From JAJVID01 sp035714085 (GTDB lineage Bacteria; Acidobacteriota; Blastocatellia; RBC074), in assembly GCA_035714085.1 (NCBI GenBank), contig DASTMP010000072.1, positions 1-64,000 of the forward strand: a DNA stretch of 64,000 bases. Direction: 5' to 3'. The notes under the pieces are model-generated. The model searched no databases. It worked only from the letters and a program-made list of their open reading frames with translations, and was not told the origin of the DNA. Below are positions 24,600 to 33,471 of this stretch, one piece after another. Position 1 is the first letter of the stretch; every line of letters begins with the position of its first letter. The translations under genes were made by a program, and so were the position numbers.

Positions 24600-25790
24600 A
24601 TGGAACAATCGAAGATTCGGTCTTGGTGGGCCCACTGCCAGGGACTCGACGGCGCCTCCGCCGGCAAGTCAGCATCGGAAGTTTTGCAACAAGCCGGCTG
24701 GGCCAGGTCAGTCGGCGGTTCTAACCCATATTTCACTCTATTTTCGCGGGCAGGGCTGGATCGTGAAAATGTTGACGCCGCCGTCGCGAAGCTGGAAATC
24801 CATGAACTTCCGAGCGCTCGCGGTTGCACATACGTGCTGCCTGCTTCTGATTTCGCATTGGGGCTTATTGTTGGACAAGGATTCGGCGGCGAGATGAAAA
24901 CGGCTGAAAAACTCGGCGTGACTCAGAAAGAGATTGAGAGGCTTTGCGACTCGATCATCACGGCGTTAGAGAATGGTCCGCTCGAGCCTGACGGATTGCG
25001 AGAGGCCACGGGTAAAGCTGTACGGAATCTCGGTCCAGAAGGACAAAAGAAAGGCCTGACCACGACGCTCCCAGTAGCCTTGGGAAAGTTGCAGTCTTCG
25101 GGCGAGATCAGACGAATTCCTACCAACGGCCGCCTGGATCAGCAACGTTACAAATACTCGCTTTGGCGGCCAAATCCATTGCATGATTTCAAGCTGTCTA
25201 GGGAGGAGGCATACACGGAACTGGCCCGCCGCTTCTTTGCATGGATCGGTCCGGCGACGCTCGCCGAGTTTCAACAGTTTGCCGGCCTGGGCGTGAAAGC
25301 TTCAAAAGTAGCTGTCGAGCCTCTGAAACTTGAGCCTCTCGCGCCCGGAGATGATCGCCTGCTCCTGCCAGGCGCCCGCGCAAAACTGGAAGCGTTCAAA
25401 CCGCCGAAGGATCCACATTACGCGCTGGTTGCAGGGATCGATTCGGTGATCCTTCTCCGTAAGAACCTGGAATGGTTACTAGACCCGAAGGATCTGGGCC
25501 GACAGGTCTTCGTGGAAAAAGGATTCAAGCTGATAGGTGAACTTACTGACCTGCCCAACCATGTCATCCTCGACCGGGGACGCATCGTCGGACTTTGGGA
25601 ATACGACACAGCCACAGGCTCGATCTCCTGGGTGTCATTTGTGAAAAAGGATAAGCCGCTTCAGGACGCGGTAGCCCGCACAGAACAGTACGTGCGGGAA
25701 CAACTCGGAGATGCGCGTTCGTTCAGTTTAGATAGCCCGAAGAGCCGCGCCCCAAGAATAGAAGCGTTGCGCAAAGCCGGCTACAAGTAG
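24600..25790 (+). CDS. Winged-helix DNA-binding protein, AlkZ-like (HTH_42 family)
   Basis: This 396-residue protein belongs to the HTH_42 family, which includes the DNA glycosylases AlkZ/AlkX that unhook interstrand crosslinks and are often linked to protection from DNA-damaging natural products. Typical segments are SWWAHCQGLDG at the N-terminus, ELPSARGCTYVLPASDFAL where most members have RGTLHLV, and the later LLPGARAKLEAF and HVILDRGRIVGLWEYD. The usual catalytic Gln motif could not be located with certainty, so glycosylase activity is not shown. ATG 24600 has AAGG eight bases upstream. It is a single gene in opposite orientation to both neighbours. Confidence 0.85.
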   Translation: MEQSKIRSWWAHCQGLDGASAGKSASEVLQQAGWARSVGGSNPYFTLFSRAGLDRENVDAAVAKLEIHELPSARGCTYVLPASDFALGLIVGQGFGGEMKTAEKLGVTQKEIERLCDSIITALENGPLEPDGLREATGKAVRNLGPEGQKKGLTTTLPVALGKLQSSGEIRRIPTNGRLDQQRYKYSLWRPNPLHDFKLSREEAYTELARRFFAWIGPATLAEFQQFAGLGVKASKVAVEPLKLEPLAPGDDRLLLPGARAKLEAFKPPKDPHYALVAGIDSVILLRKNLEWLLDPKDLGRQVFVEKGFKLIGELTDLPNHVILDRGRIVGLWEYDTATGSISWVSFVKKDKPLQDAVARTEQYVREQLGDARSFSLDSPKSRAPRIEALRKAGYK

Positions 25791-26034
25791 AGTCTGCGCT
25801 ATTGATTACGATTACCAGCTCTACCTCAACGCGCACCAGGCGTAAATCCTCCTGCCGTTTGACTCCACGTACTATGTTCTGCGGCGCAAAATCGCTGAAC
25901 GAGCGTCTATGGCGGTTAGCGATTGCGTGCACGGCGTGGGGCGATTTGTTTAATCATCCTGTTTGCTGCTTTGTCCAATAAGCGCGAGTAAACAAGTCGC
26001 GCCCGGAGCCCTGTATATACAATCGCTAACCGCT

Positions 26035-27375
26035 CTAGATTCCGTACCGATCGGCCATGCGGTAAAGCGTTCGCCGGTTAATCGCCATTACTGAAGCGGC
26101 GTTCGATCTGTTGCCGCCGACCACCGCCAGGACGTGCAACAAGTAACGGCGTTCGAGTTCATCGAGCGTCGGCAGATCGTCGAACAGGGCCGCGAGCGGC
26201 GATCGCCGCGCCGACTCACGCACTTCGTGGGATTGCAGTTTCGGCGGCAAATCTTCCGGCTCGATCTCCGCTCCGCGCGCCTGCAGGGAGGCGTATTCGA
26301 CGGACGATTCCAGTTCGCGCACGTTGCCGGGCCAGTCATAGGCGACAAGCGTCTTGATCGTCTCTTCGGAAAATTTCAGCGGTCCGCGCCCCGCGTTCTC
26401 CGCCGCTCCGCGCAAAAACCTCTCGGCCAGCAGCGGGATGTCGCTGCGACGCTCGCGCAAGGCGGGCGCGCGCAGGGTGACGACGCTCAGGCGATAGAAC
26501 AAATCTTCGCGGAAGCGTTTCGCCTCGACTTCTTTGTCGAGATCGCGATTGGTGGCCGCGACCACACGGGCGTTGACTTTGATGTTTTTGGTCGAGCCGA
26601 CGCGGCGAATCTCTTTCTCCTGCAAGGCGCGCAATAGTTTGACCTGCATCGCCGGGGAGGTCTCCCCGATCTCGTCCAGGAAGAGGGTTCCGTTTTCGGC
26701 CTCTTCCCACAACCCCTTGCGGTCCGCGACAGCCCCAGTAAACGAGCCTTTTATGTAGCCGAACAGTTCGGCCTCGAGCAAGGTTTCGGTCAACGCGCCG
26801 CAGTTGACGGGAACGAACGGGCCTTTGGGGCGGGCGCTGTGCTGGTGAATCGAACGCGCGACGAGTTCTTTGCCAGTGCCCGATTCCCCGACGATCAGCA
26901 CAGTCGAACGCGACGGCGCGACGCGCGCGATCTGCTTATAGAGTTCGAGCATCGCAGGCGAGCGCCCGACCATTCCCTCGCCATCGTCGGGCGATTTTGG
27001 GATTTCCTCGGCCTGCGGCGATTTGCTCTCGAGCGCGCGCCGCACGAGCGCGATCAGCTCCTGCGGCTTGAACGGTTTGGAAATGATGTCCCAGGCGCCT
27101 TCGCGCGCGGCGGCGACCGCAGTGTCGAGCGCTCCGTATCCCGTGATCAAAATCACCGGGCAGGCGTCCCGCAACCGCCGCAACAGATCGATCCCCGACA
27201 TTTCCGCTTCCAAATTGACGTCGCTCAGCAGCAGGTCGAACTTTTCGCGCGACGCCAGTTCCAGCGCCCGTTCGGGCGTCTGCGCCGTTTCGGCCTGCCA
27301 GCCCTGTGATTTGAACAACTCTCGCAACAGGCCGAGCGACGCCCGGTCGTCGTCAATTACCAAAATACGTTTCAT
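26035..27375 (-). CDS. NtrC-family sigma-54-dependent response regulator
   Basis: This 446-residue activator has a receiver (acidic DDD at 8-10, phospho-acceptor Asp 52), an AAA+ ATPase with Walker A GESGTGKE near residue 160, a Walker B LFLDEIGE, and a C-terminal Fis-type helix-turn-helix (GGNRSNAASVMAINRRTLYR). The sigma-54 contact loop is GSFTGA instead of GAFTGA, a conservative variant also found in working activators. Its gene follows the hybrid kinase gene without a gap. The nearest plausible targets are its own operon and the divergent efflux operon from 30321. Confidence 0.95.
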   Translation of the reverse strand: MKRILVIDDDRASLGLLRELFKSQGWQAETAQTPERALELASREKFDLLLSDVNLEAEMSGIDLLRRLRDACPVILITGYGALDTAVAAAREGAWDIISKPFKPQELIALVRRALESKSPQAEEIPKSPDDGEGMVGRSPAMLELYKQIARVAPSRSTVLIVGESGTGKELVARSIHQHSARPKGPFVPVNCGALTETLLEAELFGYIKGSFTGAVADRKGLWEEAENGTLFLDEIGETSPAMQVKLLRALQEKEIRRVGSTKNIKVNARVVAATNRDLDKEVEAKRFREDLFYRLSVVTLRAPALRERRSDIPLLAERFLRGAAENAGRGPLKFSEETIKTLVAYDWPGNVRELESSVEYASLQARGAEIEPEDLPPKLQSHEVRESARRSPLAALFDDLPTLDELERRYLLHVLAVVGGNRSNAASVMAINRRTLYRMADRYGI

Positions 27376-29301
27376 CTATACTCCTTCGTGATCAATGTCG
27401 GTTCGGCCGTCTCGCAGCGACTCGCGCAGCGCCCACAGCAAACTCGCCGACGTGTACGGCTTCGACAAATATTTCTGCGCGCCCAGACTCCGCGCCTGAT
27501 CTTCCTTTCCGGCTTCCGTCAGCCCGCTGCTGGCGATGATCGGCAGTAGCGGGCTAAGTCGGCGCAGTTCGGCGATCAGCGCGGCGCCGTCCATCACCGG
27601 CATCATCATGTCGGTCAGCACGGCGCTGATCTCATCGCGCTTCTGGCGATAAAGGGCGCAGGCTTCGCCGCCGTCAGAAGCCGTGACCACACGGTAACCG
27701 AACGCTTCGAGCATGCCGCGCGTGACGCGGCGGATCGGCTCTTCGTCGTCCACCACCATTATCAATTCACCGGCGCCGGCTGGCGGTTCGGGCTGCTCTT
27801 CCCGCTCAGTCGCCTCGGCTCCGGCCTCGAGCGCGGGCAGGTAGACCTTAAAGAGCGCCCCGGCGCCGGGCTCGCTGTAAACGCTGATGAACCCGCCGTG
27901 ACTGCGCACAATACCCAGGCTCGTAGACAACCCCAGCCCCGTGCCTTTGCCTTGTTCTTTCGTCGTGAAGAATGGATCGAAGATTTTATCAATAATTTGG
28001 GTCGGAATGCCCACTCCGGTATCCCTGACCGAGATCATCACGTACCGCCCTGGTTTGGCCTCGGCGGCGAGTTGCGCGTAATGTTCGTCGAGTCGCGCGA
28101 TTTCGACAGTGATCTTCAGCTCGCCCCCATGCGGCATGGCGTCGCGCGCGTTGACACAGAGGTTCATCAACACCTGGCTTAATTGCGTCGGGTTGACGAG
28201 CGCCGCGCCGACCGGATCGGCCACGGCGTACTTGATCTCGATCGATTTCGGAAGCGTCTCCTTCAAGATGCTAATCACATCGCGCAACACATGTTTGAGA
28301 TCTACACGGACGCGTTCGCCCTCCATGCCTCTGGCGAATGAGAGCACCTGTTTGACCAGCTGGCCGCCACGCTCAATGACCTCTTCCATCGTGTCGAGCG
28401 TCTCCTGCGAGTTCCGGTCGGAGACTTTCGAGCGCAGCAAAAAGGTCGAAATCGAGAGCGGTGAGAGGATGTTGTTGAGATCGTGCGCGATGCCCCCTGC
28501 CAGCGCGCCCAGAGATTCGAGCCGTTGGGACCGTAGCTCGCGCTCCCTGGTCAGTTCGCGGATGCGTTCGATCATCCGGTTGAAGCCCGTCGCCAGACGA
28601 CCGAACTCGTCCTGCGCCGGCGCCGGAACAGCGACGTCGAGCGAACCGGTCTCGGCGCGCGCCATCGCCTCCAGCAGTGCGCTCATCGGGCGGTAAGCCA
28701 GCCGCCGAAAGAGCGCGTAGACTGCGACCGTGGTCAAAACGATCGCGACGAGCGCCAGAGATAACGCCGTTTGCGCATAACGCTTGACAATGGACGGGAC
28801 GTTGTCAAGACGTTCGATTACCTCCGCCACGCCGCAGGGCCGTCCCTGCTCCGTGATCGGCGCGAAGACGTGGTAATGAATCCCTGTTTGTTTCTGATGA
28901 GTGTAGTCGCGAAACGCGCTGACCCTTCCGGAACCGGCGGCGCCGCGCAACATGGCCCTCACTTCTTCCGGAATCCCTTCCGCCGGGGAGCCGTCGGTGG
29001 AAGCGGCGCGTTCAATCAACCCATCACCGACCTGTTCCCACACTCGTATGGCGATCACATTGGGACGCGCGCCTCGGGCCTGCGAAACCGCGCGGTCGAT
29101 GTCGTCCTGATCGCGCGGGGTGGGCATCAGGCTGATCTGCTCGGCCAAGCTGAGCGCCTGCAGCCGCGCCAGCTCCTTTTCGTCCTCGCGCACCAGGTTG
29201 ACCATTCGCACGCTCACGACCAACAGCACCGCCAGCAGCATCGCCAGCGTAATCGCCAGGACAAGCAACGTCGTCTTTGTGTGTAACCTGAGAGGATTCA
29301 T
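27376..29301 (-). CDS. Hybrid sensor histidine kinase with C-terminal receiver
   Basis: This 641-residue protein has two membrane helices (about 9-30 and 183-205) around a periplasmic sensor domain of about 150 residues. A HAMP domain (about 205-258), a HisKA domain with the phospho-acceptor in GGIAHDLNNILSP near residue 274, a HATPase domain (DTGVGIPTQIIDKIFDPFFT; GTGLGLSTSLGIV) and a receiver at about 515-630 (LTDMMMPVMDG) follow. The signal sensed is unknown. It is directly followed by the NtrC-type regulator gene, its probable partner. The internal receiver suggests an additional phosphorelay or feedback step. Confidence 0.94.
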   Translation of the reverse strand: MNPLRLHTKTTLLVLAITLAMLLAVLLVVSVRMVNLVREDEKELARLQALSLAEQISLMPTPRDQDDIDRAVSQARGARPNVIAIRVWEQVGDGLIERAASTDGSPAEGIPEEVRAMLRGAAGSGRVSAFRDYTHQKQTGIHYHVFAPITEQGRPCGVAEVIERLDNVPSIVKRYAQTALSLALVAIVLTTVAVYALFRRLAYRPMSALLEAMARAETGSLDVAVPAPAQDEFGRLATGFNRMIERIRELTRERELRSQRLESLGALAGGIAHDLNNILSPLSISTFLLRSKVSDRNSQETLDTMEEVIERGGQLVKQVLSFARGMEGERVRVDLKHVLRDVISILKETLPKSIEIKYAVADPVGAALVNPTQLSQVLMNLCVNARDAMPHGGELKITVEIARLDEHYAQLAAEAKPGRYVMISVRDTGVGIPTQIIDKIFDPFFTTKEQGKGTGLGLSTSLGIVRSHGGFISVYSEPGAGALFKVYLPALEAGAEATEREEQPEPPAGAGELIMVVDDEEPIRRVTRGMLEAFGYRVVTASDGGEACALYRQKRDEISAVLTDMMMPVMDGAALIAELRRLSPLLPIIASSGLTEAGKEDQARSLGAQKYLSKPYTSASLLWALRESLRDGRTDIDHEGV

Positions 29302-29307
29302 TGGGGT

Positions 29308-29625
29308 CTATAGTAATCCATATCTTGTGTTTCTATCTCCCCGTTCCGCCGCTAAACGAATCGGAAACATCAGCCAGCCGAGCGGCGCCATTACGCGAAT
29401 GCGGTTCGACGGAAACATTCGCAGATAAGCGCCGAGCATACCCGCTATGGCGCCTGAAGCGCCGAGCGACGGAATCGCCGAATGCGGGTCCATCCAGATT
29501 TGGCCAGATTTGGCCAGATTTGGCCAGATTTGGGCGAACGACGGCGCCAAGCCGCACACCAGGTAAAAGATCAGAAACTTCAGATGGCCGAAAGCCTCCT
29601 CGATCTCGCCGCCGAAAATCCATAA
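29308..29625 (-). pseudogene. Rhomboid protease gene remnant
   Basis: The minus-strand frame from 29625 (next to an in-frame stop) reads WIFGGEIEEAFGHLKFLIFY, then a segment ending in PSLGASGAIAGMLGAYLRMF. The GASGAIAG motif holds the catalytic Ser of rhomboid proteases. The first membrane helix and start codon are missing, and the frame ends before the helix with the catalytic His. A 10-bp tandem repeat has expanded in the middle (29494-29533), adding ten residues where rhomboids normally have none. The gene is truncated at both ends and cannot make an active protease. Confidence 0.8.
29494..29533. repeat. Four perfect tandem copies of a 10-bp unit (CCAGATTTGG)
   Basis: The decamer CCAGATTTGG repeats four times head to tail inside the rhomboid remnant. 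Three extra copies make 30 bp, which keeps the frame. Relative to intact rhomboids this looks like an expansion of a single ancestral copy by slippage. Confidence 0.95.
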
Positions 29626-29807
29626 CTAAAGCATATCTGTAAGAGCATCAGATCCCTTTTACAAAGCCCGTCTGTGGCCGGATTGCCACCAATTCGCCGC
29701 AAGGGCACAAATTGCCTCAAGCCTTCTCTCTCATACACGGTCAAAACTCACATTTTTCGACCTCCTCTTGTCCGCAGTCAGTGGCACGCAAATTACTAAC
29801 CGCAATC

Positions 29808-29914
29808 CTGAGGAGTCGCGAATGTCGCGTCGCGACACCCGGAAATGATGGGAGCACATCACGTAATAACGAATATGTTCGTTAAGTGACTTAACGAACA
29901 TATTCGTTATTACG
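29808..29914 (+). repeat. Interspersed repeat copy A with a 53-bp perfect palindrome
   Basis: The stretch 29808-29861 contains ATGTCGCGTCGCGACACCC and GAAATGATGGGAGCACATCA, nearly identical to 32058-32109. It is followed by a perfect palindrome at 29862-29914: arms of 26 bp beginning CGTAATAACGAATATG around a single G at 29888. CTGAGGAGTC occurs at 29808-29817 and again at 29923-29932, as if flanking an inserted element. The rest of the gene-free stretch 29626-29986 holds no convincing ORF; a near-match to a sigma-54 promoter is at 29782-29797. Confidence 0.85.
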
Positions 29915-29986
29915 CTGGTTTTCTGAGGAGTCACACTCGCGGAATAGATGAGCGCAACGCGCCGGCGGTGAGACTAGAAATCGACC

Positions 29987-30190
29987 ATGCGATTGAATGA
30001 AAACGCCAAATTCATATTCCTGACGCTGGGCGTCTTTTGCCTGACACTGGGCGTGGCAGTGCTGCTACTTTCGCTGGTCGAACGGGCCTTCTTCGCCATG
30101 AGCTTTGCCGGATTGTGTGTAGGGCTGTCGTCAATCGCGATTGCGCTCGGCGCGATTTTGCTGCTGTTCGGTCGCTGGAGATCGAGATGA
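29987..30190 (+). CDS. Small two-helix membrane protein (unknown)
   Basis: The 67-residue frame has two hydrophobic segments (FIFLTLGVFCLTLGVAVLLL and SFAGLCVGLSSIAIALGAIL) separated by a short charged turn, and a basic end (RWRSR). No family is recognised. The ribosome-binding site is weak (GGTGAG about 12 bases upstream). It lies just before the TolC gene of the drug-type efflux operon and could be its first gene or a chance hydrophobic frame. Confidence 0.45.
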   Translation: MRLNENAKFIFLTLGVFCLTLGVAVLLLSLVERAFFAMSFAGLCVGLSSIAIALGAILLLFGRWRSR

Positions 30191-30320
30191 GGAGTAAGCA
30201 ACAAGGGCAAAAGGGGCAAAAAGAGCGAATTCGCCGAGCTTTTTCGCTTCCTCTCCGCATTCCTTCGACAGAGGCTCACTTTAATAAATGCGCCTGACAT
30301 CAGATAGGAAAGTCAAAATC

Positions 30321-32039
30321 ATGGATAGGGATTGGCAAAGAGCTTTCACGCGTACTCTGGCGCGGTTGATTCTCGCGTGCGGATTGACAACGCTCGCCTC
30401 CGCGCAAACGCCCGCGCCGAAGCAAGAGTCGGCCCCACAACCGGGCCGGCCGATAAACGCGCAACCCGTCACGCTCCCGCAGGAGACGCCGGCTCAGTTG
30501 GCCGGAGTCGAGGCGGATAAAATTGTGCGCTGGACGCTCAAGGACGCGATCCTGGCAGCGCTGGAAAAGAACCCCGATATCGAGATCGCCCGGCAGAATG
30601 TGAGGCTATCGCAATTCGACATTTTGGCGGCGCAGGGCGTGTACGACCCGCTGACGACTTCGACGCTCAATTACAATTCGCAAAAGACGCCGAACGTGTC
30701 GAGGTTTAGCGGCAGTTCCCAAAATTTCCTGCAAAACGACGCCTTCGGCTACAACCTCGGGTACTCGAAACTGGTCGAGAGGACCGGCGGTAGTTATCAA
30801 ATCAATTTCAACAATTCACGCGTCACATCAAACGCCGCCAGCCTGGCCACTTCATACAACCCGGCGCTGACCGCGACGCTGACGCAGCCGCTGATGAGGA
30901 ATTTCAGCGACGACTCCAACCGTCATCTGGTTCAGATCGCCAAGAAGAAGCTGGACCTCTCTGACGCGCAGTTCCGCCAGCAAGTGATCCAGATCATCAC
31001 CAACGTACAGGAAGCGTACTGGAATCTGGCCTTTGCCATCCGCAGTGAAGAGATTCAACGCGACGCTCTGAAATTGGCGGAGAAGCAACTAGAGAACAAC
31101 CGGGAGCAGGCCAAGGTGGGCACACTCGCCGATCTTGACGTGATTAACGCCGCGGCTCAGGTGGAGAGCGTTCGCCAGCAGGTTTTTCAAGCGATGCAAA
31201 CGGTGGCGCAGGCCGCAGACGCGCTCAAGTCGTTGACGGTCGAAGGCCCGGCGGATGATTTATGGTCGGCCAATATTGTTCCGGTTGAATCTTTTGAATT
31301 GAAGCCGCTCATGCTGCCTTTGCCAGACGCGCTGAAACTTGCGCTGGCCAACCGGCCAGAAGTCCGGCAGTTCGGGCTGCAGAAAGAGATAAATGAGCTT
31401 GACGTGAAATTCTTCCGCAACCAGACGAAGCCGCAAGTTGACCTGATCGCTTCTTACGGCCTGACCGGCGTTGGCGGGTCGGTCGCTTCTTTTCCCGATC
31501 AGAACGGCGTCCTTCAACCGGCCAATGTGCCTTCCGGATTCATCGGCGGATACGGTACGGCGCTCGGCAATCTGTTCGACAACTCGTTCCCGACGTGGCG
31601 TTTGGGAGTGAACATCTCGCTGCCCCTGCGCAATCGTACCGCGCAGGCAAATCTGGGCAGCGCCCTCGAAACAGGCCGCCAGCTAGACACCCAGTTGCGC
31701 AAACAACTTCAAACCATCGAAACCGACGTGCGAACCGCCTATCACGCAGTCGAGGCCGCCAAGCTACGTTACGGCGCGGCGCGCGCCGCGCGCGAATATG
31801 CTGAACAGCAATTGTCAGGAGAGCAGGAGAAGTTTGCCGTCGGCCTTTCGACCACTTTCCTGGTTCTGACTCGCCAGAACGATCTTTCGCAGGCGCGCGG
31901 GGCTGAGGTACAGGCGCAGACGGATTACAACAAAGCGATCGCCACGCTGCAAAGCGCCATATCGACGACACTGACCGACAACAGCATCGAGATCCGGTCC
32001 GGCAAAGACGAGCCGGTCAACAACGGAATGCGGCGCTGA
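30321..32039 (+). CDS. TolC-family outer-membrane channel of the drug-type RND system
   Basis: This 572-residue protein has a signal peptide (RLILACGLTTLASAQ), a Pro-rich linker and two outer-membrane-efflux-protein repeats (ALEKNPDIEIARQNVRLSQF near the start, then GSALETGRQLDTQLRKQLQT). The C-terminal part reads VGLSTTFLVLTRQNDLSQAR, typical of the family. I chose ATG 30321 because AGGAAAG lies about 9 bases upstream; an in-frame ATG at 30288 is possible. It leads the operon TolC, adaptor, two pumps, ABC exporter. A repeat copy (32058-32137) separates it from the adaptor gene. Confidence 0.9.
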   Translation: MDRDWQRAFTRTLARLILACGLTTLASAQTPAPKQESAPQPGRPINAQPVTLPQETPAQLAGVEADKIVRWTLKDAILAALEKNPDIEIARQNVRLSQFDILAAQGVYDPLTTSTLNYNSQKTPNVSRFSGSSQNFLQNDAFGYNLGYSKLVERTGGSYQINFNNSRVTSNAASLATSYNPALTATLTQPLMRNFSDDSNRHLVQIAKKKLDLSDAQFRQQVIQIITNVQEAYWNLAFAIRSEEIQRDALKLAEKQLENNREQAKVGTLADLDVINAAAQVESVRQQVFQAMQTVAQAADALKSLTVEGPADDLWSANIVPVESFELKPLMLPLPDALKLALANRPEVRQFGLQKEINELDVKFFRNQTKPQVDLIASYGLTGVGGSVASFPDQNGVLQPANVPSGFIGGYGTALGNLFDNSFPTWRLGVNISLPLRNRTAQANLGSALETGRQLDTQLRKQLQTIETDVRTAYHAVEAAKLRYGAARAAREYAEQQLSGEQEKFAVGLSTTFLVLTRQNDLSQARGAEVQAQTDYNKAIATLQSAISTTLTDNSIEIRSGKDEPVNNGMRR

Positions 32040-32057
32040 AGTTTGTCGGATATTTTC

Positions 32058-32137
32058 CGAGGAGCTTTCATGTCGCGTGGCGACGCCCTGAAATGATGAA
32101 AGCACACCACGTAGTAACGGCTTTATTCGTTACTACG
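32058..32137 (+). repeat. Interspersed repeat copy B with a hairpin, between TolC and adaptor genes
   Basis: ATGTCGCGTGGCGACGCCC and GAAATGATGAAAGCACACCA match copy A (29808-29861) with few changes. The end is a 10-bp hairpin, CGTAGTAACG (32110-32119) with CGTTACTACG (32128-32137). Both copies are followed by ATGAGCGCA, which in copy B is the start of the adaptor gene. Downstream AAGGAGGG at about 32148 is the adaptor's ribosome-binding site. Confidence 0.8.
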
Positions 32138-32156
32138 GAGGTTATCAAGGAGGGAG

Positions 32157-33413
32157 ATGAGCGCAGACATACAAAATATTATCGAGACGGACGCGCCGCC
32201 GCCGCAGGAGCGGCAGCCTTCACGAACCGCGCGCAGAGGACGAACGCGGCTGTGGCTGTTGTTGCTGGCGGCGCTTATCGGCGGAGGGTTTTGGTTTTAC
32301 GAGCAGGGTCGGGCCAGGCAAGCCGCAGACGCAAAACAGCAGCAGGGTAGAAACGCCGCGCCGAACATCCTGGTCGCCGTGGCGTCCGCGCGCGTGGGGA
32401 ACATCCCGGTCTACCTGAACGGTCTTGGCTCTGTCACGCCGCTCAATACGATTACTGTGAAAACCCGTTTGGACGGCCAATTGACGCGCGTCGCGTTCAA
32501 GGAGGGGCAGTTCGTCCGCCAGGGCGACCTGCTGGCGGAGATTGATCCGCGCCCTTTCGAAGTACAACTCGCCCAGGCTCAAGCCCAACTGACCCGCGAT
32601 CAAGCGCAGCTCAATAACTCGAAGGCCGACTTGGCGCGCTATCAGTATCTGGCCGACAAAGGCGTCATTCCGAAACAACAGCTCGACACTCAGGCTTCGG
32701 TCGTCAACCAGAACGAGGCCGTGATCAAAGTGGACGAAGCGCAAATCGACAACGCCAAATTGCAATTGACTTACTGCCACATCACAGCGCCGATCAGCGG
32801 ACGCGTCGGGTTACGGCTGGTCGATCCGGGCAATATGGCGCATGCGTCGGACCCGGGCGGATTGGTCATCATCACGCAGGTCCAGCCGATCGCCGTGCTT
32901 TTCACGATTCCTGAAGACAGCCTCAATTCCGTCTTGCAAAGACTGCGATCGGGCAAGTCGCTGCCGACGGAAGCATACGACCGCAGCGGCCAGACGGAGC
33001 TCGTTACCGGCCGGTTACTGACGATGGATAACCAGATTGATCCGAACACCGGGACAAATCGTCTCAAAGCGGTCTTCGAGAACAAAGGGAACGCTCTCTT
33101 CCCTAATCAGTTCGTCAACATTCGACTGCTGGTCGAGACCCGAAAGGACAAAGTCCTGATCCCAGCCGTGGCGATCCAGCGCGGGCCACGAGGAACCTTC
33201 GTTTATGCGGTGAAGCCGGACCAGACCGTCGAGGCGCGTCCGGTCACCGTCGGGGCAATGGAAGGCGCCGACGCTTCGATTGAATCCGGCCTCACCGCCA
33301 ATGATCAGGTTGTGGTTGATGGCGTGGACAAACTGCAAGCGGGCAGCAAAGTTCAGATCGCCGGAAAACCGAGGAGCGAAGATAGAGGATCGAAGAAAGA
33401 GGATCGAAGATAG
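32157..33413 (+). CDS. RND efflux periplasmic adaptor (MdtA/AcrA type)
   Basis: This 418-residue membrane-fusion protein has a cytoplasmic N-terminal stub, one membrane anchor (LWLLLLAALIGGGFWFYEQG, about 22-41), the barrel-sandwich domain with the conserved VKTRLDGQLTRVAFKEGQ, a short alpha-hairpin rich in Gln and Ala, and the second lipoyl half and beta-barrel (LTYCHITAPISGRVGLRLVD is diagnostic). It should join the pumps at 33472 and 37166 to the TolC channel. AAGGAGGG precedes the start codon. The last dozen codons are a low-complexity Arg/Lys/Glu/Asp tail encoded by a purine repeat that is complementary to the CGATCCT repeat just downstream, so the stop lies inside an inverted repeat. 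Confidence 0.94.
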   Translation: MSADIQNIIETDAPPPQERQPSRTARRGRTRLWLLLLAALIGGGFWFYEQGRARQAADAKQQQGRNAAPNILVAVASARVGNIPVYLNGLGSVTPLNTITVKTRLDGQLTRVAFKEGQFVRQGDLLAEIDPRPFEVQLAQAQAQLTRDQAQLNNSKADLARYQYLADKGVIPKQQLDTQASVVNQNEAVIKVDEAQIDNAKLQLTYCHITAPISGRVGLRLVDPGNMAHASDPGGLVIITQVQPIAVLFTIPEDSLNSVLQRLRSGKSLPTEAYDRSGQTELVTGRLLTMDNQIDPNTGTNRLKAVFENKGNALFPNQFVNIRLLVETRKDKVLIPAVAIQRGPRGTFVYAVKPDQTVEARPVTVGAMEGADASIESGLTANDQVVVDGVDKLQAGSKVQIAGKPRSEDRGSKKEDRR

Positions 33414-33463
33414 AAGATCGCGTCCTCCGTTCGATCCTCGATCCTCGATCCTCGATCCTCGGT
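33371..33463. repeat. Purine/pyrimidine inverted repeat with (CGATCCT)4 tandem repeat
   Basis: A purine-rich left arm at the end of the adaptor gene (repeats of GAGGATCGAAGA at 33386-33419) can pair with four heptamers CGATCCT at 33432-33459. The structure sits between adaptor and first pump gene and could reduce transcription or stabilise the upstream mRNA. Confidence 0.75.
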
Positions 33464-33471
33464 TTTAAGAT

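Noticed and set aside
25791..26034. Possible gene remnant between the AlkZ-like gene and the NtrC-type gene
   Set aside because: Short frames in this 244-bp stretch are broken by stops and resemble no family that I recognise.
32093..32350. Plus-strand frame MMKAHHVVTALFV... overlapping the adaptor gene
   Set aside because: After the repeat segment it runs out of frame through the adaptor coding region; at most its first dozen codons, shared with repeat copy A, could matter.
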